A stretch of 34,656 nucleotides of DNA from Euprymna scolopes. Taxonomy: Eukaryota > Mollusca > Cephalopoda > Sepiida > Sepiolidae. Every line of letters begins with the position of its first letter. Within the stretch, counting starts at the first letter, position 1. Positions 20,038 to 31,322 of the stretch are shown one piece after another. The position numbers and the translations under genes are program-made. The stretch covers positions 128,495,457 through 128,530,112 of the forward strand of contig CM044488.1 in NCBI GenBank assembly GCA_024364805.1, given 5' to 3'. The notes below the pieces were generated by a model. The model was not told the DNA's origin. It saw only the letters and a list, made by a program, of their open reading frames with translations, and ran no database searches.

Positions 20038-20573
20038 TTATGGTGACTGTTTGGTGGTCTACGGCTGGTCTCATCCATTACAGCCTCTTGAATCCAGGCA
20101 AAACAATTATGGCGGAGACATACTGCCGACAAATTGATGAAATGCATCAGAAGCTCCTATGTGATTGATCAATATGAAGAGACCAATTCTCCTCTATAAC
20201 AACACTAGCATGTATGTTGCTTAACTGACCCTGCAGAAGCTGAACGAATTGGGCTACGAGACTCTGCCCCATCCGTCATATTCACCAGACCTCTTGCCCA
20301 CTGATTACCACTTTTTCAAGCATCTTGACAACTTTCTGCACAAAATGTTTCAAAAGTAGCGATGATACTGAAATCAACCTTCAATGACTTCATCGTTTCC
20401 AGAATTCTGGATTTCTATGCTAATGGGATAAATAAACTTATTTCTTGTTGTCAAAAATATGTTGATTCTAATGGTTCTTATTTCGATTAATAAAGTTTAT
20501 TAGGAAAGGAGTTATGATCTTTTAAAGTTGAATGTAAAAAACAAATGAGGACATTATTTTTGCACCGACCTAA
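19275..20573 (+). mobile_element. Complete-length but inactive mariner (Tc1/mariner)
   Basis: The ends are inverted repeats starting TTAGGTTGGTGCAAAAA on the left and TTAGGTCGGTGCAAAAA (minus strand) on the right. They are flanked by the TA duplication at 19273-19274 and 20574-20575, giving 1,299 bp. Transposase homology runs 19467-20490: MDKIQICRIFLFLFKLGQKA, NAFGPRTANEH, TCDEK, HFPKLKFHKK, TVWW, SYSPDLLPTDYHFF, NGSYFD. The family resembles Hsmar1-type mariners. It is dead: TCDEKW has become TCDEK-stop (TGA 19916-19918), the second catalytic motif HDNARPH has become YNNTSMY so that Asp is lost, and other frame breaks occur. The third Asp (PTDYH) remains. A lysine-coding spot has grown into an A42 run (19994-20035). 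Confidence 0.95.
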
Positions 20574-20620
20574 TAGCAGCATTGGTTTATGACATTAATT
20601 CTACATTGCTTTATTTCAGC

Positions 20621-20681
20621 TTTCAAATAAACAATTACATATTTCAAATAAACAATTACATATTTCAAATAAACAATTACA
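20621..20681 (+). repeat. Three tandem copies of a 21-bp unit
   Basis: TTTCAAATAAACAATTACAT starts at 20621, 20642 and 20663, almost identical each time. It lies 47 bp beyond the mariner. Confidence 0.95.
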
Positions 20682-21127
20682 AAGGTTTAAAATAAATACT
20701 AAACTTTCTTTCAATTATTTATAAGCATGAAATATTCTATAATCTTTCAAAACATGAACAGGATTTGGAAGCATTTAAACTATCGAATAAAAAGTTGTTT
20801 AAACTGATTTTAAAATTCTTAGCAAATTTTTAATTAAAAGATTAAAAGTTTTCAAAACGCTACATCCAATAATTTTATAAAGATTAAAACAAAATTACAG
20901 CTTCATAAAAATTGAAATGATTTTGTAATTTCTGTTTACTAATAAAATGAATGGCAACTGCAATGGTCACCAACTGTGAACTGTGCAAAATTTTGATAGC
21001 CAACCAGACTTGTGACATCATTTTATAACCATTTCTCTTCATGGACATAGACATCCGTTTTATAGATTTCTTTATATATAAGGGAATTCCTTAATTAAAA
21101 AAGAGTTACTTCCCTTTATTTAGTACA

Positions 21128-21128
<1 letters not shown>

Positions 21129-21181
<53 letters not shown>
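21129..21181 (+). repeat. A53 homopolymer
   Basis: The longest of several A runs: A28 at 7968-7995, A38 at 13528-13565, A42 at 19994-20035, A27 at 32089-32115, and T29 at 11069-11097. No LINE or SINE body is visible just upstream of this one. Confidence 0.95.
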
Positions 21182-21182
<1 letters not shown>

Positions 21183-21845
21183 AGACCACGATCCTCAACG
21201 AAATGTGCACCAGTTTAGGATCAAAGAATGAATAATTTTTTTTTAATTTTAGATATTCTGGGCAATGTCAATCAATAATATACCAACTTTATAGGTCTTT
21301 GTTTTGTAGTTTTAGCTGGACATACATAAGTAACTTCATTACCTATTAAAGGCAACAAAGTAATGTATTTTTATTAATAAAAAGCTTTCTTATTATTATT
21401 ATGTAAATGTATTTAGCCTTTTTTTCTAAATTCATATTAGTGGTCCACAAAACTCAAAATTATACATTAAGTGGTCCATGACGTTCAAATGGTTGGCGAC
21501 CGCTTGTTTATAGATTTTCTTTTGTTTTCTTGTGAAATTTTTTATATAAAAGCGAAAAATGTACTATTTTTTATTGTTCTCATAAAACTTGTGAATTCAG
21601 TAAAGAAGAAGAAATTTTCAAGAAATCTTTTTCACAATAAAAGTGCGTTTATGAAAAAGGCAAAATAAAAGTTTAAAAGTTGTGGATAAAAAAGTGACAG
21701 ATTTCACATTTCTGTTGGATTAATTCTGCTTTTCTAAATAAAGTTTCCAAATGTTATTGCTTAAAAAGCAGAAGAACAAAATAAACATTTGTGAACACAC
21801 ATCAGAAAAAAACATTTTTGAGTTATTTAATACTGAATCAAGATT

Positions 21846-22469
21846 CATTGTAGAATATTCATATTTTACTAGTGGGACCTGTAGAAATTCGACAGTGGCA
21901 TCTTTAATATGTAGTATATTGCTTTAATATGTAGTATTTTGCTTTAATATGTAGTATATTGCTGTTAGGCATTCTGTAGATGTTTAGTGTAAATGGAGAC
22001 TTGGCAATATTATTGTAACCCTTTTGTTAGAACTAAAAGTATTTATCAAAGTAATTTTGTTAATGTAGTGTCAGAAATATATCTGGTTATTACGGTTTTT
22101 CTCCAATGTCCTTATAGGAGTCTGTGACATATTTCCATTGTATGGACGCTCTTCCCAGATGAAAACCATTTTTAAACAGAACAGATACTACCTTTGGATG
22201 GGAGAAGACCAAGAAGGTATATTTTAGTTTCATGTACGGCTCAAAAGCGACATTATCATTTATTTTTTTTTACACATTGATTCTTGGGTGATTATTTATT
22301 GGGTGGAAGGTGGTAGCAAGCTGCAAACCTTAGTGCATCTATATACTAATTTAATGTTTGTCTTCTGTCCTCCTTTTTAATAAATAGGACCTTCCGATCG
22401 AATAATTTATAATATGGAAACCATGACACACATACATACGTTCAAGATGCTACAGTATTAATATATAAC
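21846..22469 (+). repeat. Dispersed unclassified repeat, copy 2
   Basis: This is a partner of 4146-4763. Its internal hairpin is partly lost on the left arm, but the right arm (near 22360-22400, TCCTTTTTAATAAATAGG) is well kept. A 20-bp piece is present three times at 21902-21961, where copy 1 has a single unit. Confidence 0.8.
21902..21961 (+). repeat. Three tandem copies of a 20-bp unit
   Basis: CTTTAATATGTAGTATATTG is repeated at 21902, 21922 (one change) and 21942. It is a local expansion within copy 2 of the dispersed repeat. Confidence 0.95.
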
Positions 22470-22680
22470 TTGTATCGGCTATCACCTTTTAAGTTGTAAG
22501 CCATTTTAGTTTTAGAAAAGAAATGTTGTTGCAAACAAAATGGCAGCATCAATCCAGAGAAGCTTTGGATTGTGTAAAAGCTTGCAGAGGAAGATGAAGA
22601 ATAGCGTTTCCGGTAGGTAGCCGAAATGAAAAGTCACGCAGAGTTTGGGTTTGTTTACCCAAATTTGACTGTTTTTTTCC

Positions 22681-22698
22681 CCCCAACAGATGTTGGGG
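22681..22698. repeat. Palindrome within a C/G-run context
   Basis: CCCCAACA-GA-TGTTGGGG, preceded by T and C runs and followed by G and A runs, makes an extended imperfect palindrome of about 36 bp. Confidence 0.7.
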
Positions 22699-22765
22699 AG
22701 GGGGAAAACAGCTCCCAGATTGAATAGCAACTGTCTGATATACAAGATTGATCTAAGCTGATTGC

Positions 22766-23061
22766 TTCTGGACATTTCCCGGTGCGATTGCCGGGAACAG
22801 TGGTGCTTAGCTTTGGATTAGTTTCACTTTTTATACGAAAAAGCTGAACGAACACAAGACGGGCTGAAAAAACAATAATTTTGTAAAAATCGACATAAAT
22901 AAATCTAGACGCTACACGCATTCTCAAATCCTAGATATTATTATATAGGTGGTATATAAACAGTTCTAAGTATTAGTAACCCTCCCGGAGCGTGTGCGAA
23001 AGAAGCCTTTGCGAGACGTACACGAAATGGTCACACACATTTTGCCTTTTATATATATAGA
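22766..23061 (-). mobile_element. Possible Helitron-like element, reversed
   Basis: On the minus strand the segment starts TCTATATATATAAAAGGCAA at 23061, resembling the left end of the element at 18554. It runs to a strong hairpin, TTCCCGG...CCGGGAA, near 22778-22800. The expected terminal CTAG is not clear (CCAG is seen), so the left boundary is provisional. Confidence 0.3.
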
Positions 23062-23144
23062 AGATGGGTAGATTTTTCTCATTCCATCAGCCATGACTAG
23101 ATAGAAATGTTAATTATTTTAAAAGGTTTTACTTAGTTATTACC

Positions 23145-25446
23145 TTCAGTACGAATTGAACCTTCAATGAAATGTAATAAGTCTTCAGACGTACCTCTCC
23201 ACTGTACTGTATATCGATACTCTATGGCTGACTGGGATAGCTTCCGTACATTCATATCTGACCTACCTCTGCATTCCATGTTTAAAAAGGATGTGTCCTC
23301 TATAGTATCAGACCTGACTGAATGGTTAATTGTAGGCATAGACCGATTCATACCATCCAAAAAATTCCAACAAAAACCTAACAGCCAGCCATGGTTCTCC
23401 TCTGAATGTGCTGCTGCGATCGTGCACAGAAATCACTTTTTCCATAGCTACCAGCATAATAGATGTACTGAGACTAAAGCTGCTTTCAGGACTGCCAGCA
23501 ACCACTGTAAAAGAGTAATAAAACATGCAAGAGCTATATGCTCAGTTCGTTAAATCCAAAGTAGCTGAGCAGCGGCTTGGTTCCCACCAGTTTTGGCAAA
23601 TAGCAAACAGGATCTTGAACAGAAGTGTGCGTTCTCATCAATGGACCTGAGGTCATCTCGTCAGCATCAGACAAGGCCAGACTATTTGCCAAGAAATTTG
23701 CAGCTAATTCTACCCTATGCGACAATGGCCATCAACTCCCTGTATTTCCTCCTATAACAGACAATACGCTATGCAACATACAAATATCTGTGCGTGAGGT
23801 TGCCAAGCTAATCAACAACCTTGATTCCAGTAAAGCAACTGGCGGCATTCCAGTTATAGTTCTGAAAAAGCTCTAACCAGAAGTTGCCGCTATACTTACA
23901 AAACTGTTTAAGCGTTGCCTTAAGGAGAAGTGCTTTCCAACACCTTGGAAAACCTCATCAGTATGCCCTGTATTTAAGTATTCAGGTGAAAAGTCATCTC
24001 CCTCTCAGTACAGACCAATAAGTCTACTGTGTATCATGAGTAAGTTGTTGGAATCCATATTAAATAAAGAAGTAGTCAACCACCTCAACAGAAACAACCT
24101 TCTTAGTGACATGCAATATGGTTTCTGCTCTGCAAGATCTACAGCAGATGTGCTAACGGTTATATCAGATAGGATTAGTGAATCTCTTGACAAAGGTTTG
24201 CTTTCCAGGGCAATTGCTCTTGACATATCAAAGGCCTTCGATAAGGTATGGCATAAGGGCCTACTTCACAAGATTTCCAGCTATGGTATTACTGAAATGT
24301 TTTCTCAATCATTAAATCATTTCTCTCTGATAGGTTCATAAGAGTAGTGGTTGATGGGCAGAAATCAGAGGCCCACAGTATTAATGCTGGAGTCCCTTAG
24401 GGGTCAATCCTGGGCTCAACTCTCTTCCTGATCTACATCAATGATCTCCCAAAACACATACTTAAATCATTCGTTGACATTTATGCTGATGACATGACCA
24501 TCTATGGCAACACATCAAAGGCCGTAAATGACAAAGTTTTCTTTAATTCTCTCTCCTCTGATCTTGAGCACGTGGTACAATGGGTGAAGAGGTGGCTGGT
24601 CATTTTTAATGCATCTAAAACCAAGCTTCTATCTTTACATCATCAATGCTCTGATCCCCATCTGGCATCAATTGAAATCGATGGCTCTCATCTTGGGGAG
24701 GCTCCATGTTCTGACAAGCTTCTGGGTTTGACCTTTACTCCCGATCTGAAATGGAACACGTACATCAAATCTGTTGCCAGGGACGCTGGGAAAATGGTGG
24801 GATCCTTCTACTGCTCCAGAAGATATCTCACTACTGATGCAATTCTCTATCTTTTTAAAGCCAAGTACGTCCAAGGATGGAGTACTGCTGCTACATCTGG
24901 ACAGGAGCTGCTAAAAACAGCCTATCCTACCTTGACAGAGTACAAAATAGACTTTGTAGCTTAGTGGGGGATGCCCTTTTCTCTTCCCTGCAGCCTCTCT
25001 CCCACAGAAGAGACATTGTGAGCCTGTCTTTGTTTTATTGTTATTTCCATGGCAAGTGCTCGTCTGAGCTCCAATCTCTCATCCCCCCTTGCCAATCTTT
25101 CATGAGAAACACCCGTCTGGCTGAAACTACTGTCAACAATTTTCCCCACTCTTTATCTGTGCCTAAATCCAAACGTAGATTTCATGAGCAAAGCTTCTTT
25201 CTCAGAAGTGCACGATTGTGGAACTCTCTTCTGTTCGCCTGTTTCCCACCTGACTACAACTTGGATGTCTTCAAATCCAACAAACAAATTCCTGACAAAC
25301 CGCCCCCTTAAGTAAGACACTATCAAATCTCCAATACTAATGATTACTACAATATTATCTCATTGATTACTGTACACACAATAACCGTTATCCCTGAGTG
25401 GCCTCCGGGCCTTGATAAGTGGTGACCCCCATGTAAAAAAAAAAAA
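23145..25446 (+). mobile_element. Jockey/CR1-like LINE, 5'-truncated and inactive, longest copy
   Basis: This is a non-LTR retrotransposon ORF2 remnant. In order it shows the linker after the endonuclease (SQPWFSSECAAAIVHRNHFF, near 23380), the RT finger segment YRPISLL (near 24010), QYGFCSARSTADVL, motif A ALDISKAFDKVWHKGLL (near 24220), motif B decayed to GVP-stop-GSILG (TAG at 24398-24400 where Gln is normal), motif C IYADDMTIYG (near 24480), thumb LLGLTFTPDLKWN (near 24718), and a C-terminal region ending FFLRSARLWNS and FKSN. Frame changes occur near 23550, 24330 and 24870, and there is a stop at about 23873. The apurinic endonuclease domain is missing (5' truncation). The 3' UTR ends GGGCCTTGATAAGTGGTGA followed by a short A tail at 25435-25446. 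The orientation is antisense to the PKA gene. Confidence 0.92.
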
Positions 25447-26643
25447 CCCTCCAAAAGATTGTTACTTAGAACTGATTATTAACCAACATCTTTAATCATT
25501 ACAGCACATGGTACAATAATAACTAAAACTTACAAAAATTCTTAATACTTCTACCTGATCATGGCTGATGGAATGAGAACAATCTACCCAATGGAATAAA
25601 TAAAGGGTTCAGTTCAAAATTCTATAAAGATTTCTCGAATTAGACAAAGATTCCCAAATTCCAAAGACGTTGTCTAGTGTTACCTCTTGGAGTTTGGCAC
25701 ACTCACAACATCCTAAATACCAAAACCAGATAAAGAAAAGGAAGAACTTACATTATCCCCTCCCTTCCTACTCAGGAGAGAGTGAAAACAAGAGAAAGAG
25801 AGGGCCATTTCTCTAAACAAAATTATATCTGACATTACCCAACAAGTGAAGAATTTGTTTATTCCAATGAAATGATCCGCTCCTCCTCCGCCCCCAATCA
25901 GAATAAAGGGGCATTTTTCAATCATTTATGAACTCCTTCATTTGTACTTATGTAAACGGAAGGCAGGATTCTCTAAAGGGGAGGAGGTGGAAGAGACGTG
26001 CCTGCTTTCAATTGCATAGAGCGTACAAGTCTTTTACAGAGAGAAAAATTCAATGAAAAAAAGAAGCATTCACTCTCCAAATTTGCTAATTCATGCATTG
26101 TATCTCCGGTGACTGGTTGAAGAGGGGGAGGGGTGGATGAAGCAGGAGACAATAATCTAAAGTGGGGGCGTCTCATGGTCCACTGTGAAGAAAGAAACGG
26201 TTGTTGTTGTTGTTGTTCCAGATATATCCATAGTCTCTTCTCTCGGTTTTTACAGGTGCAGATGTCCTTGACATCATGAACAAAATGGGAGGGTGGAGAA
26301 GAGACACTATGCAATTATCAAGACAAACAAGTCAAATGACCTGATATGAGAGAGGGGAGATGAGTCAAGCGGTCCTAATTGATATGGCCCTTCTCTGTTG
26401 GACAATGATAATAATAATGATAAAGTCGTCGAATGACTGGGGAGGTTGTGAAGACAAAAAAAAAAGAGCACAAATATCTGAACGGACTTTTAAATTAAAA
26501 TGAAAACCGAAAACAAAATGGATGGGAAGAACAAAATAGTATCCGTAGTGTCGGTCAATTATTCTAAAAAGACATGAAGGGAGTAAGGAAGGGGGGAAGG
26601 GTCATTTCCTTTTCTTATGCTCCAAGTCCAATTAGTGCGTAAT

Positions 26644-26682
<39 letters not shown>

Positions 26683-27169
26683 TATACATACAGGCATTCT
26701 CATGTATCTCATCTGCTAAATATATAAATGTTGACCAAACATATGAAATGGTTGAGGTTGAGTCAGCAACCATAAAATAGTAATTAAGCTCTGTTAAGTT
26801 GAGCACTTTACAGGGAAATTAAAATTGAAGAATCAAATGTAGTTACATTACAAAATTATTTCCCTTTAAGAGATTTGAACGCCGTCTCCATTTCATTAAT
26901 TGTGTTTGAAAAAATAGATACAACATTTACTCCATCCACATTTGAAAAAGTGATAGTTATGAAGATCTAAAAAGCCAGGGCTCAAAATACTTGGATTCGG
27001 AGGTTCAAATCGCCTCAGTTATAATATAGTTACGTCATCCATACTGGCAATATGCAACATTCTAACTTTCAGTCATAGAATGATCTCTGACTGTTTACTA
27101 TGTTATGCCCACATTTTGGCATTTATTTAGTTAATAATTTAATTTCTCTTAATTCTAGTGAAAATTGCC

Positions 27170-27245
27170 ATTGGCCCAAAGGTAACATTCTAGCCTACAG
27201 AGTCAGGGTAACTTTGTAACTGGAGGTCGAATATCCCAATGAACA
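27170..27245 (+). repeat. tRNA-derived SINE remnant
   Basis: An A-box-like TGGCCCAAAGGTAA and a B-box-like GGAGGTCGAATATCCC are about 45 nt apart, as in SINE heads. Confidence 0.5.
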
Positions 27246-27979
27246 GTAATTATCACTTCCTACATTGATGATTGCAAAAGTATTCAACACTAGTGTCTGT
27301 AGGTATTAAAATAACTATTAATATATAGTCTTAGAAGTTTCTTTAAAACTATAAAAAAAAAAAAAAAAATTGTCCTAATATTATTATGTCAGTAAGTCAA
27401 TTAATCTCATGTATCGCTGAATACATGAAAATAAACAAATAGTATCAATGTTCTTAAATGGATCATCAGCTGTTTACCATGAAACACTGTTTTGGGGATT
27501 TAAATTATATATGAGAGATAGATAATATAAAATATATTTATAGCAACTAAGCTATACAGAAATGCTTGTGTTTCATTCCACCAAAGAATTTTTCAGGCCA
27601 ACTGTGGAAATTTACATTTTTAACAGACATACTACTGATCTGGCTATGCTCCTACCAAGAAATGCTTTGTTACTATCAGACGGAATCTTCTGTTGAGCTT
27701 AAAATGTCTAAATTCTATACAAACTGTTTTAAAATTCAATCCTGGGCATTGAGACGGTTGTAGATCACAATTTCAACATATGTATCAATCATAAAAGTGC
27801 AAAAGCTTTTTTGTCAGTTGTGTAGAAGAGACATTTTAAAGCATTGTAATTTATTTCGTGCATATTGTTATTACTTAAACATATCAACATGATTAATTTA
27901 TAACTTTTCCTTTAAGATTATTAAAGCATCATATTTTTCTGCAATATCCTCACCCATGTTAATCCAAAAATGATCTTAT

Positions 27980-28365
27980 TTAGTCAACAGAAAGGTGGTC
28001 ATCTCCCATCATGATAATGCTCGTTCTCACAAAGCACTACTGACCAATAATCCCCAAAGAGAATTTGGGAAGGAAATCTTACCTCATCCAGCATGTTCTC
28101 CTGACCTCGCTCCCTTGAATTATCACTTATTTTGGGGATTACAAAACCATTTAAATAGTTTTAAGTCATCATGATGAGATTGAACACGTGTTGGATTCAC
28201 ATTTCACATTAAAACCTAAAGAATTTTACAAGTGAAGCATTTATAAACTTGTTAACAGATGGAACAAAGTTATGGAGAGCAAAGGTCGTTATGGTTATAA
28301 ATCAAGATTTTTAAAAACAGTTTTTCGTTTTCAAGATGGAATTTTAGGTTGACAAAAACATTTTC
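27980..28365 (+). mobile_element. Mariner transposase fragment (second family)
   Basis: One frame from about 27990 reads KVVISHHDNARSHKALL, then EFGKEILPHPACSPDLAP, LNYHLFWGLQNHL. This is the C-terminal half of a DD34D mariner transposase: exactly 34 residues separate the HDN Asp from the third catalytic position, which here is Asn (PLNYH rather than PSDYH). The following 200 nt keep weak similarity to the terminal FY..GI..L..RW segment. No inverted repeat end is clear. The right side is cut by the LINE piece at 28366. It is a different lineage from the mariner at 19275. Confidence 0.85.
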
Positions 28366-28549
28366 ATCATATTCAAGTCCAATATAAACCGGTTCTTGAT
28401 GAGCAGTCCCCCTTAAGTAATCGAATTTACCAAATTTCCACTACTAATAATTACTACGATATTGTCTCTTTCACTACCATACACGCCTTAACTCTTATCC
28501 TTGAGTGGAATCCGGGCCTTGACAAGTGGTGACAACTTTGTAGAAAAAA
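28366..28549 (+). mobile_element. Same LINE family, very short 3' end
   Basis: This fragment of about 185 bp retains only the last residues (FKSNINRFLMSSPP-stop, with drift) and the 3' UTR with GGGCCTTGACAAGTGGTGAC, then an A-rich tail ending about 28549. It abuts the decayed mariner fragment at 27980-28365, suggesting insertion into or beside that older element. Confidence 0.8.
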
Positions 28550-30982
28550 AATCCTGATAAGATTATCAGATTAATGTGTTTATCAAGACAGTCAAGTTAA
28601 CAATGGAAAAAATGCATAAAAATTCAGTAAATATTAAAATTATCGAAGGTTCCTGATATTATCGACCATAAGTATTTTTTTAAATAGAAATCGCTCCAGA
28701 CAAGGCATAAAGCCATTTGATGTAAGGAGTTAAAAAAGAAAAAAAAATACCATTTCAAGATATTTTTTAACCAGTCATAAATGAAAGAAGAGTTATTTTA
28801 TCTGGCAATAAAACAATCATCTGCATTTTTTCCTAAGTTTTTTTTAAGGTTATTTTTCGTTATTTTCCATTTCTTAGAATTAAGAATATGAATTCATCTT
28901 GTTACATTCTTCTGGAGGAGGAGGAGGGGGGCATTTCTAATGATTCTACTTTCCCCAGGTATAAGAAACCGGATGCCACAGTTACATCAACACCCCATGC
29001 ATCCCAGAAATCAGCCACTTGGATTATTCACATTAAGACACACCCAAGGCATTATTCTTGCCAAGTGTTAAGTTTGTAAGTCTTAGATTATTTTGAGGTG
29101 ACAGACTAGTCCTTATACTAAAAAAATATCTAATATCAAAATTAAAAATGATAAAAAGTAAAAACTAAAATTAGAAAAGGTAATATTCAGTTCAAAATTA
29201 CAAAATAGGTTCTTTATTTATTCCCAGCCAGTGTAACATATTTTTACTACCTTAATATGAAATATCATCACCATATTCGGTTTGATGTTCGTTTTATATG
29301 CTGCATTTGTTAGATGGCTTTCAGAAATCGACATTTTTAGGCATAATTTAGCCGGGAAGCATAATAAAGATAAATAATTAAAAAACAAATAAACAAAACA
29401 AATGTATAATATTTTAAAACGTATTTAACGTGAAATTCAAAATCTCAAAACTAGTTAAGGAACCTCTTTAAAAAAATAAATCATTTATCTTTAAAAATTA
29501 TACTAAGCTTTCTTTTCAAACATTTTCATTTTTACTTTTTTTTTTGAAAAGAAGAAATCTGCAAAAAAATTAATATCAAACAAAATTAGATTTCTTTTCA
29601 AAAGAAATTTGCTTTAACAATGATTTTGTTTTTTATTGTCATGTCATTCTCCAAGACAACATAATGAAACATGAATGAATCCATTCTTAAGACATGGGAG
29701 AGACACTCTCCTCGATTGTCTAAGGTCTCTCTGTACAAGGGTTTGTCAGAACAACCTGGCATGAGGATACTTTTCCCTAGAAGTAAACCCTGACCAAATA
29801 TTCAAAATCACATTTCGTATTCATAGCCCAAATAAGATCTTTCTATGGCTAACACATATTAGCTTTTACGAGGAATGGTGCACCTTTTCCAAGTGATGTT
29901 ACCTCAGGTAATAACACAAAGCTGGATCCTCCACCAGACTAGATAAATTCTTGTCCTGGATTCCAGTAAGATCCAGAGACCAAAACAAAAGACATACTAC
30001 AACATATGAAAATGGGTAATTGGGGAGAGGGAAATTATGTTCTAAATTTCTTTACTCAGTGTTTTAGAGATAAAGAACTTTAATGAAACATTCGAATATC
30101 TATGTATCTCATATAGAGTTCAAGTGTTAGTCCCAGGCAGTGGGCCCCTTGATTTCTGAGAACTTTGACCGAAGTAAAATAAAACAAAAAAGATATGTCC
30201 TTTCAATTTGTACATTCAACAATGAAAATGTGATTTCAAATTTAAATGTAACAGACCAACGGACAGAGCATCTTACAAAGAAACGTAAACTTGTACAAAT
30301 CAGCACGTTTAATGGTGAAAATGATATTTTTCAAATGCGAGTGTGTGATGCCAACTGACAAAGGTGCTCATAGGGATGCATTTTAAGATGGGAAAGGATT
30401 CTGATTGGTTGATAGTTATGAAGGTGAGATCTGTGGTGGCATTTACAACGATCTTTCATGGGTCATCTGGATAATGTGAATTTCACATTGTTGTAACACA
30501 TACCCTTTGCGATAAACATTTCCCCGGCAGCAAAAACATTTGCAGCTTCCGTATTGTCATAAGCATTTGCACCCTTGCCAAATGAACTTGATTTCGAGGT
30601 CATGCTAACATTTAGCTAACACTTTTCATTATGATAGTAGTGATGATGATCATAGCACATCCTACTGTGCATACATTTCACTAGCACATGGGAAGAGCTG
30701 GCATTGGACAGATTGACATGGCATAACATGGTAGTGTATAGCAGAGGGTAGGAGGAGGGTAGTCTATGCTCAAGTTAAGCTGACTGCAAAAAAAAAAAAA
30801 AAAGATGTGGATGGCTGATATTTCAGCATTTGCATTTCCAGATAAAAAAATAAAAAATAAAAAGATACCAAAAATGTAAATGTGCCTAAATGGCAAGGGC
30901 AAAAAAAAAAAAAAAAAACCCATTGTCAAATACACAATTAACGTGGAGTACTACTGCCACATTCGAGGTGGTATCACTTAGA

Positions 30983-31322
30983 GCACTCTCATCTTGACAA
31001 AGTAGAAAATCGACTTCACAATCTTGTGGGAATGATGTCTTCTCTGCAACCCGTTTTTTCTCACAGAAAAGAGGTTACTAGTCTTTCCATACTCTATCGC
31101 TATTCCCATCGAAAATGCTGGACTGAGCTCCAATCTCTGCTTACTCCTTGTATGACATTCACAGCAAAAACTTGTTTATTTACCACAACTACAAAGAACT
31201 TTCCTTCATTTGTGTTCCTAAAATCAAACAGAATTTCAATGAACAGAGTTTCTTTCTAAGAATTTCCTATCTACTTCTCTGGGGAATACAACATGGTCAT
31301 TTTCAAATTTAATGTCACATGC
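30983..31322 (+). mobile_element. Same LINE family, degraded internal fragment
   Basis: The translation aligns with the C-terminal region of the family: LDKVENRLHNLVGMMSS, then LQPVFSHRKEVTSLSILYRY, CWTELQSLLTPCMTF and FPSFVFLKSN. It is more diverged than the other copies. Homology stops within the FKSN segment at about 31322, and the 3' UTR signature is not seen. Confidence 0.8.

Noticed and set aside
20621-20681. CRISPR-like repeats
   Set aside because: The units are directly adjacent with no spacers, in an animal genome; this is a simple tandem repeat.
22512-22927. Two overlapping minus-strand frames of 87-90 codons
   Set aside because: They overlap in different frames within a region with palindromes and Helitron-like sequence, and no protein family is apparent.
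26950-27015. Another tRNA-like SINE (GGTTCAAATCGCC)
   Set aside because: Only the B box is convincing; no A box at the right distance.
30140-30358. 72-codon frame with two similar pieces (ICTFNNENVI, ISTFNGENDI)
   Set aside because: The internal similarity is short and could be chance; no other support.
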